A stretch of DNA of 64,000 nucleotides, taken from the NCBI RefSeq assembly GCF_002028545.1, contig NZ_MWPQ01000026.1, positions 25,066 through 89,065 on the forward strand, read 5' to 3'. Both the position numbers and the translations under genes were made by a program. Positions 1 through 6,168 of the stretch are shown piece after piece. Each line of letters begins with the position of its first letter. Position 1 is the stretch's first letter. The notes under the pieces are model-generated. The model saw only the letters and a list, made by a program, of their open reading frames with translations, had not been told where the DNA came from and did not search any database. Source of the DNA: Nitrobacter vulgaris. Its GTDB lineage: Bacteria; Pseudomonadota; Alphaproteobacteria; Rhizobiales; Xanthobacteraceae.

Positions 1-3
1 CCG

Positions 4-333
4 TTTTTTTGGAGCGCGCGTCGTTCCTCAAGGACATATTTTCATGCCACCGCATCACGACGCCTGGCTGCGCCATCAGCAATCGCGATGGCTGCGGCCG
101 GATGCGGCACGCTGGATTCGTCCCGACGCCGCGCGCTTTCTTCCGCCCGGAGCGGATGTTGCCAAAGCGTTTCCCAGACTGGCGCGCAAATACAATCCAA
201 ACCAGCCGCGCGTGCCGGTCGGAAATCCGGACGGCGGCCAGTGGACGGATGGCGGCGCAGGAGGAGGCAGTCTCGGCCTCTTTCAGATCACGCCGCGCGA
301 TAACACGATCGACGGCGTGCGGCTCGCGGGGGA
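4..333 (+). repeat. Cassette leader plus shared toxin N-terminus, direct repeat copy 1
   Basis: This 330-base segment recurs at 1390-1719 at a constant offset of 1386 with scattered substitutions. It holds the short leader (T tract, GGAGCGCGCG, then CCTCAAGGACAT) and the first ~95 codons of toxin 1. Similarity stops abruptly after the codons for VRLAG, where the two toxins diverge. The leader contains the AAGGA ribosome binding site and a small TCC-TCAA-GGA inverted repeat over it. A third, leader-only copy lies at 3280-3332. The pattern is that of a conserved 5' module placed in front of different effector ends. Confidence 0.9.
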
Positions 334-856
334 TTGGCCGCCGGATGACGGACCCGGCATTCCGAGTGACGAGCCGCCGCAAATTCCGCCAAAGCGACCT
401 AGCACAAGCGCCGAACGAACGAGCTATCTCCGTGCGGCCGCTAGTTGGCTGGTCCGGCACGGAGGGCTCGCAGGCGAAATTTACACCGGCGCAATGAACA
501 ATGCGGAATGGCTCAAGAATTAACGTGATCTGGTTCAAGCGGCGCGCGACGAACCGAAGTCGCTTGACGAATTACAAGCCAATGTCGGTTTGAAGCGGCC
601 AGGTTACGATGATCATCATATCGTCGAGCAGACGTGGGCAGAGCGGTTCGGCTATAGCCGCAGCGAGATCGACGATCCATCCAATCCTGTCAGTATTCCA
701 CGGTTGACGCATTATCAAATAACAGGCTGGTATATGACCAGCACCGAAGAATTTGGCGGGCTCTCGCCGCGTCAGTATCTTGCGGACAAGGGCTGGGATT
801 CGCGTCGGCGGGTTGGCCTGCAGGCTCTTGTAAGGTTTAAGGTATTAAAGCCATGA
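44..856 (+). pseudogene. T1: polymorphic-toxin-like HNH/EndoVII nuclease, interrupted by an in-frame stop
   Basis: Read from ATG 44, the frame runs 159 codons, meets TAA at 521-523, and continues in the same frame to TGA 854-856, giving ~270 residues if read through. Residues 1-95 match toxin T2, including NPNQPRVPVGNPDGGQWTDG, a glycine-rich linker and LFQITPRDNTIDGVRLAG. The C-terminal ~85 residues carry GYDDHHIVEQ, then N-x-V-x-IP, and SPRQYLADKGW, an HNH/EndoVII-type nuclease layout also seen in T2. A TTG at 590 could in principle start an 88-residue nuclease-only product, but no good ribosome binding site precedes it. The downstream immunity gene starts inside its stop (ATGA). It is probably inactivated; a sequencing error at the TAA cannot be excluded. 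Confidence 0.8.
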
Positions 857-1230
857 ACGTCAAACGGGTTCGCTTGGCTGACGTATCAACAGAAGACCTT
901 GTTGATCGATTTGCGCAGATCGGTGTTGAGCAGGATCAAGCGCTGCTCGGTGGGCAAATCGCGAAATTCAATCGGTTGTTCGAGCTAATGAGTGATGTCT
1001 CCAACGAGCTGAAGGCGCGCACAGGGGATCATCGCCGTAGCCTTGTAAGGCTGTACGAATATCCAAACATGCAGGTGCGGCTTAAAGCGGCCAAGCATAC
1101 GCTTGCTGTCTTGCCGATCGAAGCAAGACAGCAACTCGAGTCTATCGCGGAGACACATTGGATGCCGCAAGCTGAGGATGCTGGGATGTGTCTTGAGCTT
1201 CTCGAAAATGGCACATTCAAGCCGAGCTGA
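853..1230 (+). CDS. ImmA1: DUF2019-like protein, probable immunity protein of T1 (class A)
   Basis: 125 residues. The ATG overlaps the T1 stop by four bases, which implies translational coupling. The sequence resembles the DUF2019 family: an N-terminal DLVDRFAQIGVEQDQALLGG segment, AKFNRLF, then GDHRRSLVRLYEYPNMQVRL and a closing SHWMPQ-like/AEDAGM stretch. The central RxAL..L..HPNxQVRLxAA pattern looks like a HEAT-type helical repeat. Class A members end in a G-x-FKPS/T tail. The immunity role is inferred from the coupled position behind a nuclease and from repetition of the pairing in this array; the molecular activity of DUF2019 is not visible in the sequence. Confidence 0.75.
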   Translation: MNVKRVRLADVSTEDLVDRFAQIGVEQDQALLGGQIAKFNRLFELMSDVSNELKARTGDHRRSLVRLYEYPNMQVRLKAAKHTLAVLPIEARQQLESIAETHWMPQAEDAGMCLELLENGTFKPS

Positions 1231-1261
1231 TGGACCACGGGGCTTGTCGTAACTTATATCC

Positions 1262-1314
1262 ACGCTCCCCAGCTTCGTGCCGTTGTTAGAACCTAGTCGC
1301 GGTAGAGCGCCAGC
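1262..1314 (-). pseudogene. Fossil of the 3' end of the trypsin-like protease gene
   Basis: On the minus strand this stretch reads LYRD-stop-VLTTARSWGA, matching the last codons of the intact protease at 4323-5084 (LYRDWILTTARSWGA). By eye 44 of 49 bases match the intact gene end. One TGG codon has become TAG. It lies just after ImmA1 and before the second cassette leader. It is a non-coding remnant that records duplication involving the protease end. Confidence 0.8.
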
Positions 1315-1389
1315 GTTGCCGCGCGTTTCGCGCCTGCGTTCAAGCATGACCGGAAATTCAGCGGCGCGCTTCTTTGGCGCGCCGCTTTC

Positions 1390-1719
1390 TTTTTTTGGAG
1401 CGCGCGTCGTTCCTCAAGGACATATTTTCATGCCACCGCATCACGACGCCTGGCTGCGCCATCAGCAATCGCGATGGCTGCGGCCGGATGCGGCACGCTG
1501 GATTCGTCCCGACGCCGCGCGGTTTCTCCCGCCCGGCGCAGATGTAGCCAAAGCGTTTCCGACGTTGGCCTGGAAATACAATCCAAACCAGCCGCGTGTG
1601 CCGGCGGGCAATTCCGACGGCGGGCAGTGGACGGATGGCGGCGCAGGAGGAGGTAGTCTCGGCCTCTTTCAGATCACGCCGCGCGATAACACGATCGACG
1701 GCGTGCGGCTTGCGGGAGA
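1390..1719 (+). repeat. Cassette leader plus shared toxin N-terminus, direct repeat copy 2
   Basis: Second copy of the 4-333 module, offset by 1386 bases. Differences cluster in the segment coding for residues ~33-65. The end of similarity coincides with the point where T1 and T2 become different proteins. Confidence 0.9.
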
Positions 1720-2227
1720 ACCGCCGTCCACCGAAGAACCGCCGGAGATTCCACCAGCTGCCCGGAAGCCAGGGGAACGACCGATCGAGCTTATTCGCCG
1801 AGTGATTAAATATCTTCGCGTCGTCGGTCCTATGTCGCCTGCCGCTGACTCAGTTTTCGAGGCGCTGCGGCAAGCCGAGGGACTTAGGGGAGAGACGGCG
1901 GCGATCAAATCAGCAAATGATCCGCCGCGCACGCTCGAGGAGTTGCAAGCCCGCGCGCAGCTGCCCAGCGAGCCCGGCTACCAGGATCATCACATCGTTG
2001 GTCAATTCGCGCAAAACAGGCTGCAATTCGGGCGCGTGCGGATTGACAGCCCTGAAAATACGGTGCGGATTCCTGTCGTAAAGCACCTCGATATCAACGG
2101 TTACTATTCAAGGGCCAACGAGCAATATAATGGTCGGTCGCCCAGAGATTATCTTCGTGGCAAGAGTTGGGATGAGCAGACACATGAAGGACTAAAAATC
2201 CTGCGCAAGAATGGGGTGCTCAAGTAA
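1430..2227 (+). CDS. T2: intact polymorphic-toxin-like protein with C-terminal HNH/EndoVII-type nuclease domain
   Basis: 265 residues from ATG 1430, with AAGGA ten bases upstream; this start matches T1, although the frame stays open upstream to 1277. Residues 1-95 are the shared module, with a short internal duplication (WLRPDAAR/WIRPDAAR), the linker NPNQPRVPAGNSDGGQWTDG and LFQITPRDNTIDG. Residues ~95-180 are variable. From ~183 comes the nuclease-like domain: GYQDHHIVGQ, then SPENTVRIP, KHLDINGYY and SPRDYLRGKSW. The paired His and the N-x-V-x-IP...H order are typical of HNH/EndoVII-fold toxins; DNase activity is inferred. No signal peptide or membrane segment is seen. The stop overlaps the ATG of ImmB1 by one base. 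This is the only toxin of the array that reads as complete. Confidence 0.75.
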   Translation: MPPHHDAWLRHQQSRWLRPDAARWIRPDAARFLPPGADVAKAFPTLAWKYNPNQPRVPAGNSDGGQWTDGGAGGGSLGLFQITPRDNTIDGVRLAGEPPSTEEPPEIPPAARKPGERPIELIRRVIKYLRVVGPMSPAADSVFEALRQAEGLRGETAAIKSANDPPRTLEELQARAQLPSEPGYQDHHIVGQFAQNRLQFGRVRIDSPENTVRIPVVKHLDINGYYSRANEQYNGRSPRDYLRGKSWDEQTHEGLKILRKNGVLK

Positions 2228-2598
2228 TGATATTTGTTCAGCCGGATGATGCTCTTGTGAAGAACCTCGTTGCGCAGTTTGTCGAGGTCGGTATAGCGCA
2301 ATATGATGCGATTTATGTAATCGACAATGCTAAGTATAATCGCTTGTACAAGGAGATGGAGCGTATAAGAGCAGAGCTAAAAAAGATGCCTGGCGATCAA
2401 AGGAGGGCTCTGTTGCCGCTGCTCTCCCATCCGAACGTACAGGTTCGACTGAAAGCGGCTCACTCTCTTCTTGCGCTCTATCCGGATTTGGCTCGCAATG
2501 CGCTTGAAAGTATCCGCAGATCGGGCATCGAGCCACAAGATGGAGAGGCTGCAATGGCAATCAGCGGGCTTGATGAGGGCAGCTATATTCCAAAGTGA
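2227..2598 (+). CDS. ImmB1: DUF2019-like protein, probable immunity protein of T2 (class B)
   Basis: 123 residues, starting in the TAATG overlap with T2. It shares the DUF2019-like core with ImmA1 (AQFVEVGIAQYDA, AKYNRLYKEM, GDQRRALLPLLSHPNVQVRL) but differs at both ends: the N-terminus is MIFVQPDDALVKN and the C-terminus GLDEGSYIPK replaces the class A FKPS tail. The class follows the upstream toxin type, since B goes with T2 and A with T1. That is expected if each immunity protein is matched to its own nuclease. Function is inferred from coupling and pairing. Confidence 0.75.
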   Translation: MIFVQPDDALVKNLVAQFVEVGIAQYDAIYVIDNAKYNRLYKEMERIRAELKKMPGDQRRALLPLLSHPNVQVRLKAAHSLLALYPDLARNALESIRRSGIEPQDGEAAMAISGLDEGSYIPK

Positions 2599-2616
2599 GG
2601 AACGACAGAGACAAAC

Positions 2617-2652
2617 CTTGCTCTAGTTAAATTCAAGGTTCTAAGCCAATGA
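2617..2652 (+). pseudogene. Fossil of a T1-type toxin C-terminus
   Basis: This short stretch reads LALVKFKVLSQ-stop, aligning with the end of T1 (LQALVRFKVLKP-stop), and keeps the ATGA overlap with the next class A immunity gene at 2649. The rest of this toxin is gone. The match is short but is supported by its exact position and frame. Confidence 0.7.
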
Positions 2653-3033
2653 AACGCGCCAACTTGAAAGAAATGAGCTCTCCTGATCTCGTCGAGCGTT
2701 TTACAGAGATCGGTGTTGCGCAGGATCAGGCATTGCTTGGGGGGCCAGACCTCAAAATTCAATCGCCTATTTAAACAAATGGTTGAACTATCGAATGAAC
2801 TGAAGAAGCGGGACGGTGATCAGCGACGGGCGCTTGCATCTCTTTATCAGCATCCAAATATGCAGGTCAGGCTCAAAGCCGCGATACACACGCGCGAGGT
2901 TTTGCCCGTTGAGGCTCGCCAGCAAATCGAGGCTATCGCCGAGAGCCACTGGATGCCTCAGGCGGGCGACGCCGGCATGGCACTGGCCATCATGGATGGT
3001 GACTTGAAGCTGGCGGGATTGAAGCGGGATTAA
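2649..3033 (+). pseudogene. ImmA2: DUF2019-like class A immunity gene with a frameshift
   Basis: From ATG 2649 the frame reads MKRANLKEMSSPDLVERFTE and reaches LLGG, then shifts within the GGGGCC run at about 2741-2746. The homologous continuation (QTSKFNRLFKQM ... HPNMQVRLKAA ... SHWMPQAGDAGM) is in another frame to 3033. One extra base explains the shift. The N-terminal product would end after ~41 residues. The class A signatures are clear. It is a decayed orphan, as its toxin has been reduced to a few codons. Confidence 0.8.
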
Positions 3034-3055
3034 ACCGGCTCGCTCCCTATATCCT

Positions 3056-3082
3056 CGCATTTCAACTCCGTGCCATTGTCGT
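3056..3082 (-). pseudogene. Short fossil of the protease 3' end
   Basis: On the minus strand this reads (I)VTTMARS-stop, corresponding to ILTTARSW at the end of the intact protease. It abuts a toxin tail at 3083 with no spacer, so the two fossils were joined by a deletion or recombination near 3080. The match is short; its place after a class A immunity gene, as at 1262-1314, supports it. Confidence 0.55.
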
Positions 3083-3163
3083 GACTATCTTCGCGGCAAG
3101 AGTTGGGACGAGCAGATGCAAGAGGGATTGAAGATTCTGCGCAGTAAAGGAGTGCTTAAGTGA
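3083..3163 (+). pseudogene. Fossil of a T2-type toxin C-terminus
   Basis: The frame reads DYLRGKSWDEQMQEGLKILR followed by SKGVLK-stop, nearly identical to the end of T2 (DYLRGKSWDEQTHEGLKILR). Everything upstream in this toxin is missing. The TGA overlaps the ATG of the following class B fragment by one base, the same junction as in the intact T2-ImmB1 pair. Confidence 0.85.
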
Positions 3164-3280
3164 TGACCTCCGTTCAAATCGGATGACGCCCGAGTACAAA
3201 GTCTCGTTGCGTAGTTCATCGAGGTCGGCATCGCGCAATATGATGCGATTTATGTAGTCTGACAATGCTAAGTATAATCG
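3163..3280 (+). pseudogene. Fragment of a class B DUF2019-like immunity gene
   Basis: It starts ATGACCTCCGTTCAA like ImmB2 at 3937, with further similarity through CGCAATATGATGCGATTTATG to AAGTATAATCGC, and carries several frame-breaking changes. At ~3280 it switches without a gap into a cassette leader. It is a non-functional remnant of about the first third of the gene. Confidence 0.85.
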
Positions 3281-3332
3281 CGCCGCTTTCCTTTTTGGAG
3301 CGCATGTCCTCAAGGACATACTTTCTCAAGCC
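3280..3332 (+). repeat. Third copy of the toxin cassette leader, now in front of an immunity gene
   Basis: The stretch from GCGCCGCTTTC through TTTTTGGAGCGC to CCTCAAGGACATA matches the leaders of T1 and T2. Here TGTCC-TCAA-GGACA forms a perfect five-base inverted repeat that covers the AAGGA ribosome binding site. The toxin reading frame that should follow is deleted, and the leader runs into AAGCCATG, the start context of a class A immunity gene. Confidence 0.85.
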
Positions 3333-3710
3333 ATGATCTTCAGAAAAATTAGACTCGACGCAATGGCCGTCGATCAGCTGGTCGTTCGATTTGCGGCAAT
3401 CACTGCCGCACAGGATGACGCGCTTCTCGGCAACGAACTCACAAAGTTCAATCGTCTCTTCGATCGAATGATGGAAGTCTCGGAAGAACTGAAAGGACGT
3501 CCAGGCGATCAACGACGCGCATTGATAGCGCTTTATAACCACCCCAACATGCAGGTTCAGCTGCAGGCAGCCAAGCTCACGCTGGCTGTTGTGTCTGACG
3601 AGGCTCGCAGGAAAATTGAGGCCATTGCATCTTCGCGATGGTTACCTCAATCTGGCGATGCCGGCATGTGCTTGCTTAACCTTGATCGTGGAATTTTCAA
3701 GCCGACGTAG
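3333..3710 (+). CDS. ImmA3: intact orphan DUF2019-like class A protein
   Basis: 125 residues with all class A features: LVVRFAAITAAQDDALLGNE, TKFNRLFDRMMEVSEELKGR, GDQRRALIALYNHPNMQVQL and the C-terminus ending GIFKPT. It has no toxin. The toxin leader at 3280-3332 lies immediately upstream and would supply its ribosome binding site. An intact frame beside so many fossils suggests it has been kept, or lost its toxin recently. The immunity role is inferred from the paired members of the array. Confidence 0.75.
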   Translation: MIFRKIRLDAMAVDQLVVRFAAITAAQDDALLGNELTKFNRLFDRMMEVSEELKGRPGDQRRALIALYNHPNMQVQLQAAKLTLAVVSDEARRKIEAIASSRWLPQSGDAGMCLLNLDRGIFKPT

Positions 3711-3717
3711 CTCACGG

Positions 3718-3767
3718 CCTCCGCCAGCTTCGCAACGTCATCGCCATCAAGTTGCGATAGAGCGGAG
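3718..3767 (-). pseudogene. Diverged fossil of the protease 3' end
   Basis: On the minus strand this reads LYRNLMAMTLRSW, against LYRDWILTTARSW in the intact protease. It again follows a class A gene directly. It is more diverged than the copy at 1262-1314, so the duplications probably differ in age. Confidence 0.65.
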
Positions 3768-3937
3768 AATGCGGCGTGGATTTCAAAGGTCCAACATCTT
3801 CGCATCAATGGATGGTACTCTACGCCTAGCCCGGATTATGGTGATTTATCGCCACGGGACTATCTTCGCGGCAGGAGCTGGAATGAGCAAATGCGAGAGG
3901 AGTTGAATATCCTGCGCGTAAAGGAGTGCTTAAGTGA
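3768..3937 (+). pseudogene. Fossil of the nuclease C-terminal half of a T2-type toxin
   Basis: The frame reads NAAWISKVQHLRINGWY, then SPRDYLRGRSWNEQMREELN, aligning without gaps to T2 from NTVRIPVVKHLDINGYY onward. The HH motif region is absent. A one-base deletion after the codons for ILR (~3918) breaks the frame before the TGA at 3935-3937. That TGA overlaps ATG 3937 of ImmB2 as in the intact pair. Confidence 0.8.
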
Positions 3938-4308
3938 TGACCTCCGTTCAATGGGACGACGCTCGAGTACAAAGTCTCGTCACTCAGTTCGTCGAGATCG
4001 ACCTTGCGCAATATGATGCGATCTATGTGATCGACAATGCTAAGTACAGTCGCTTGTACAAAAAGATGGAGCGTATAAGGGCGGAGCTTAAGGAGATGCC
4101 TGGCGATCAGCGAAGGGCGCTGTTGCCGCTGCTTTCACATTCGAACGTTCAGGTTCGGTTGGCAACGGCGCGTTCGCTCCTCGCGCTCTATCCGGACTTG
4201 GCTCGCAATGCTCTTGAGAGTATCCGTGAATCCGGCATCGAGCCACAGAACGGGGAGGCGGCGACGGCTATCAGAAGGCTCGATGAAGGCAGCTACATTC
4301 CGAAGTGA
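3937..4308 (+). CDS. ImmB2: intact DUF2019-like class B protein, toxin lost
   Basis: 123 residues from ATG 3937, the position homologous to the ImmB1 start; a GTG at 3934 is also in frame. It is closely similar to ImmB1: FVEIDLAQYDAIYVIDNAKY, GDQRRALLPLLSHSNVQVRL and the end RLDEGSYIPK. Only a broken toxin tail precedes it. It is the last unit of the array, 14 bases before the end of the convergent protease gene. Confidence 0.75.
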   Translation: MTSVQWDDARVQSLVTQFVEIDLAQYDAIYVIDNAKYSRLYKKMERIRAELKEMPGDQRRALLPLLSHSNVQVRLATARSLLALYPDLARNALESIRESGIEPQNGEAATAIRRLDEGSYIPK

Positions 4309-4322
4309 GGGACGAACCTTTT

Positions 4323-5084
4323 TCATATCCCAGCGCCCCAGCTTCGCGCCGTTGTCAGAATCCAGTCGCGGTAGAGCGCGAGCGGCGTGACGCCGGTAAG
4401 GCCGCCGCAGCCTGACGCGTTGTTCGGTCCCGTCGACCAGCTCACGACACCGACGATGACAGCGCCGCCGCTGGAGTCGAGAATCGCCGGCGCGCCGGAA
4501 TCTCCGGTGCAGGCGCCAAGACCCGCGCGCGCGTTGTTGGTTGAAGGATCGACCAGACGGATCTGCAAGGTGCCGGGCTGCCCCGTCACCGCAAGGCTTG
4601 CGGCCCGCGCCACGCCGCCGCTGCGGCCGTCGCCAACGGTTGCGACGCCCATGCCCACGACGGTGAGGCGCTGACCGACGTTGATCGGCATCAACGCGCC
4701 GCCGATCCGGAGGGGTTGCACAGCGAGCGGCGCGGCGAGTTGCAACAAGCCGACGTCGGCGGTGGCGCGGTGCGCGAACACGCTCTGCGGGTTGAACTGC
4801 GGATGCACGGCTACGCTCTTGATATCAAGCAGGCGCGGCGGCTGACTCTTGTAGTCCACCATCTTGGTGGTGACGCCGGGCGCGATGCAGTGCGCGGCGG
4901 TCAGGATGATATCGCGCGCGATCAGCGTGCCGGTGCAGGATGAGCCGCGCGAGCCGACGATGGTGACGACTGCGTTCGCCACCGCGGGCGAAGGCGCACC
5001 GCCGCCGCCGACCATGGCAAGGGCAGGGTGCGTCAGCATCACGGCTGTCGCGGCTGCAGCCAAACGAATGAATTTTTGAATCAT
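4323..5084 (-). CDS. Secreted trypsin-like serine protease (S1 family)
   Basis: 253 residues from ATG 5084, chosen because an N-terminal signal peptide (MIQKFIRLAAAATAVMLTHP then ALA) follows at once; the frame is open to 5189. Catalytic His lies in LTAAHC, Asp in ATADVGLLQL and Ser in GACTGDSGAPAI, so the triad is complete. Paired cysteines around His and Ser suit a periplasmic or secreted enzyme. It lies convergent to the toxin array and divergent from the GTA operon 65 bases away. Three fragments of its 3' end are scattered in the array, which ties its history to those cassettes. Substrate is unknown. Confidence 0.85.
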   Translation of the reverse strand: MIQKFIRLAAAATAVMLTHPALAMVGGGGAPSPAVANAVVTIVGSRGSSCTGTLIARDIILTAAHCIAPGVTTKMVDYKSQPPRLLDIKSVAVHPQFNPQSVFAHRATADVGLLQLAAPLAVQPLRIGGALMPINVGQRLTVVGMGVATVGDGRSGGVARAASLAVTGQPGTLQIRLVDPSTNNARAGLGACTGDSGAPAILDSSGGAVIVGVVSWSTGPNNASGCGGLTGVTPLALYRDWILTTARSWGAGI

Positions 5085-5149
5085 GCAGCGATGTGAGCCA
5101 TCGCGTCGCGTGTCTGTCAACATATGCATCGTCACAGCGAGGATATCCG

Positions 5150-5713
5150 ATGCCGTCGATACTCCTGACCGGATCTGCGGTCGAACCATGGTCGGTCGAA
5201 GAGGCCAAGAGCTTCCTGCGCGCGGAGAACGATGACGACGACGCGATCATCGCGTCGCTGATCGCAGCGGCACGAAGCCATGTGGAAGCGATGACTCGCT
5301 GTGCTTTGATCGCTCAGACCTGGCGCTTGGTGCTGGACCAGTGGCCGAATGACGGCCGCATCAAGCTGGGCCGGGGACCGCTGCGGGCGCTCGCCGCGGC
5401 GCGCGTCTACAACTCCGCGGGGATCGCCACGCCGATCGACGCCGGAACGTTCGTTCTCGACAAGGCGGCGGGCGTGATCGTCTCATCCGCGTGGGTGCTG
5501 CCGGGCCGCGCCAGCGCCGGCATCGAGCTCGATGTCGAGATCGGATTTGGTACGAGCGCGACCGACGTGCCTGATGTGCTTCGCCATGCGGTGCGGACGC
5601 TCGTGGCGCACTGGTACGAGAACCGCAGCCTTATCGCCATCGGCCAGAGCGTCGCGATGATGCCGGCCAGCGTCAGCGCCATGATCGCGAGCTATCGCGT
5701 CCATTCGCTCTGA
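5150..5713 (+). CDS. GTA g6-like head-tail connector/adaptor
   Basis: 187 residues from ATG 5150, preceded by GCGAGGA at good spacing; an upstream in-frame start at 5093 has no support. The N-terminus (SVEEAKSFLRAENDDDDAII, then AAARSHVEAMT) is typical of phage gp6-like adaptors that ring the portal. In RcGTA this is g6. It is the first gene of the operon within the window; terminase, portal, protease and capsid genes are not seen upstream, where the toxin array lies instead. Confidence 0.85.
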   Translation: MPSILLTGSAVEPWSVEEAKSFLRAENDDDDAIIASLIAAARSHVEAMTRCALIAQTWRLVLDQWPNDGRIKLGRGPLRALAAARVYNSAGIATPIDAGTFVLDKAAGVIVSSAWVLPGRASAGIELDVEIGFGTSATDVPDVLRHAVRTLVAHWYENRSLIAIGQSVAMMPASVSAMIASYRVHSL

Positions 5714-5744
5714 TCGTTCTCGCATTCTCGAAAAGGACATCATC

Positions 5745-6155
5745 ATGACCAGCGCCAATGCAGCGCTTCGCGCTGCCGTTCACGATGCGCTCGCTGCCGA
5801 CAGCGGCCTTCAGGCCGTGCTCGGCGGCAAGCGGATCTATGACGAGCCGCCGCGCGGAGCGCTGTTGCCTTACGTTTCGATCGGCGAGGCGCGCATCACC
5901 GACGCATCGGTGGACGAGGGGCCGACACAGGAGCACCAGATCACGCTTCATGCGCGTTCCCGTCAAGGCGGCCAAAGCGAAGCTCATGCCATCGCCGGCG
6001 CGGTGTTGCAGGCTCTCGACGACGCGCCACTGACGCTCGCCGCTCACCGGCTGGTCAATTTCCGCTTCGCGGTCGCCGACATCCGGCGCGAGTCCGACGG
6101 CCGCACCTATCACGCACAGGTGCGTTTCCGCGCCGTGACCGAACCCAGAACCTAA
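5745..6155 (+). CDS. GTA g8-like tail terminator (DUF3168)
   Basis: 136 residues; AAGGA precedes ATG 5745. The pattern LRAAVHDALAADSGLQAVLG, PYVSIGEA and HQITLHARS matches DUF3168 tail-completion proteins that cap the tail tube. It follows g6 by 31 bases. In RcGTA the head-closure gene g7 stands between these two, and there is no room for it here. Confidence 0.85.
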   Translation: MTSANAALRAAVHDALAADSGLQAVLGGKRIYDEPPRGALLPYVSIGEARITDASVDEGPTQEHQITLHARSRQGGQSEAHAIAGAVLQALDDAPLTLAAHRLVNFRFAVADIRRESDGRTYHAQVRFRAVTEPRT

Positions 6156-6168
6156 TCAAGGAGCCGTC

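Noticed and set aside
1277-1429. N-terminal extension of T2 to 1277
   Set aside because: It runs through the protease fossil and the cassette leader; the repeated leader with AAGGA and the matching T1 start place the true ATG at 1430.
3072-3542. Minus-strand open frames of 85 and 108 codons in the array
   Set aside because: They are antisense to immunity genes and fossils and have no ribosome binding site or recognisable domain.
1-4308. CRISPR array or insertion sequence as an explanation of the repeats
   Set aside because: Repeats are long, unevenly spaced and coding, with no spacers, no transposase and no terminal inverted repeats; tandem gene duplication explains them better.
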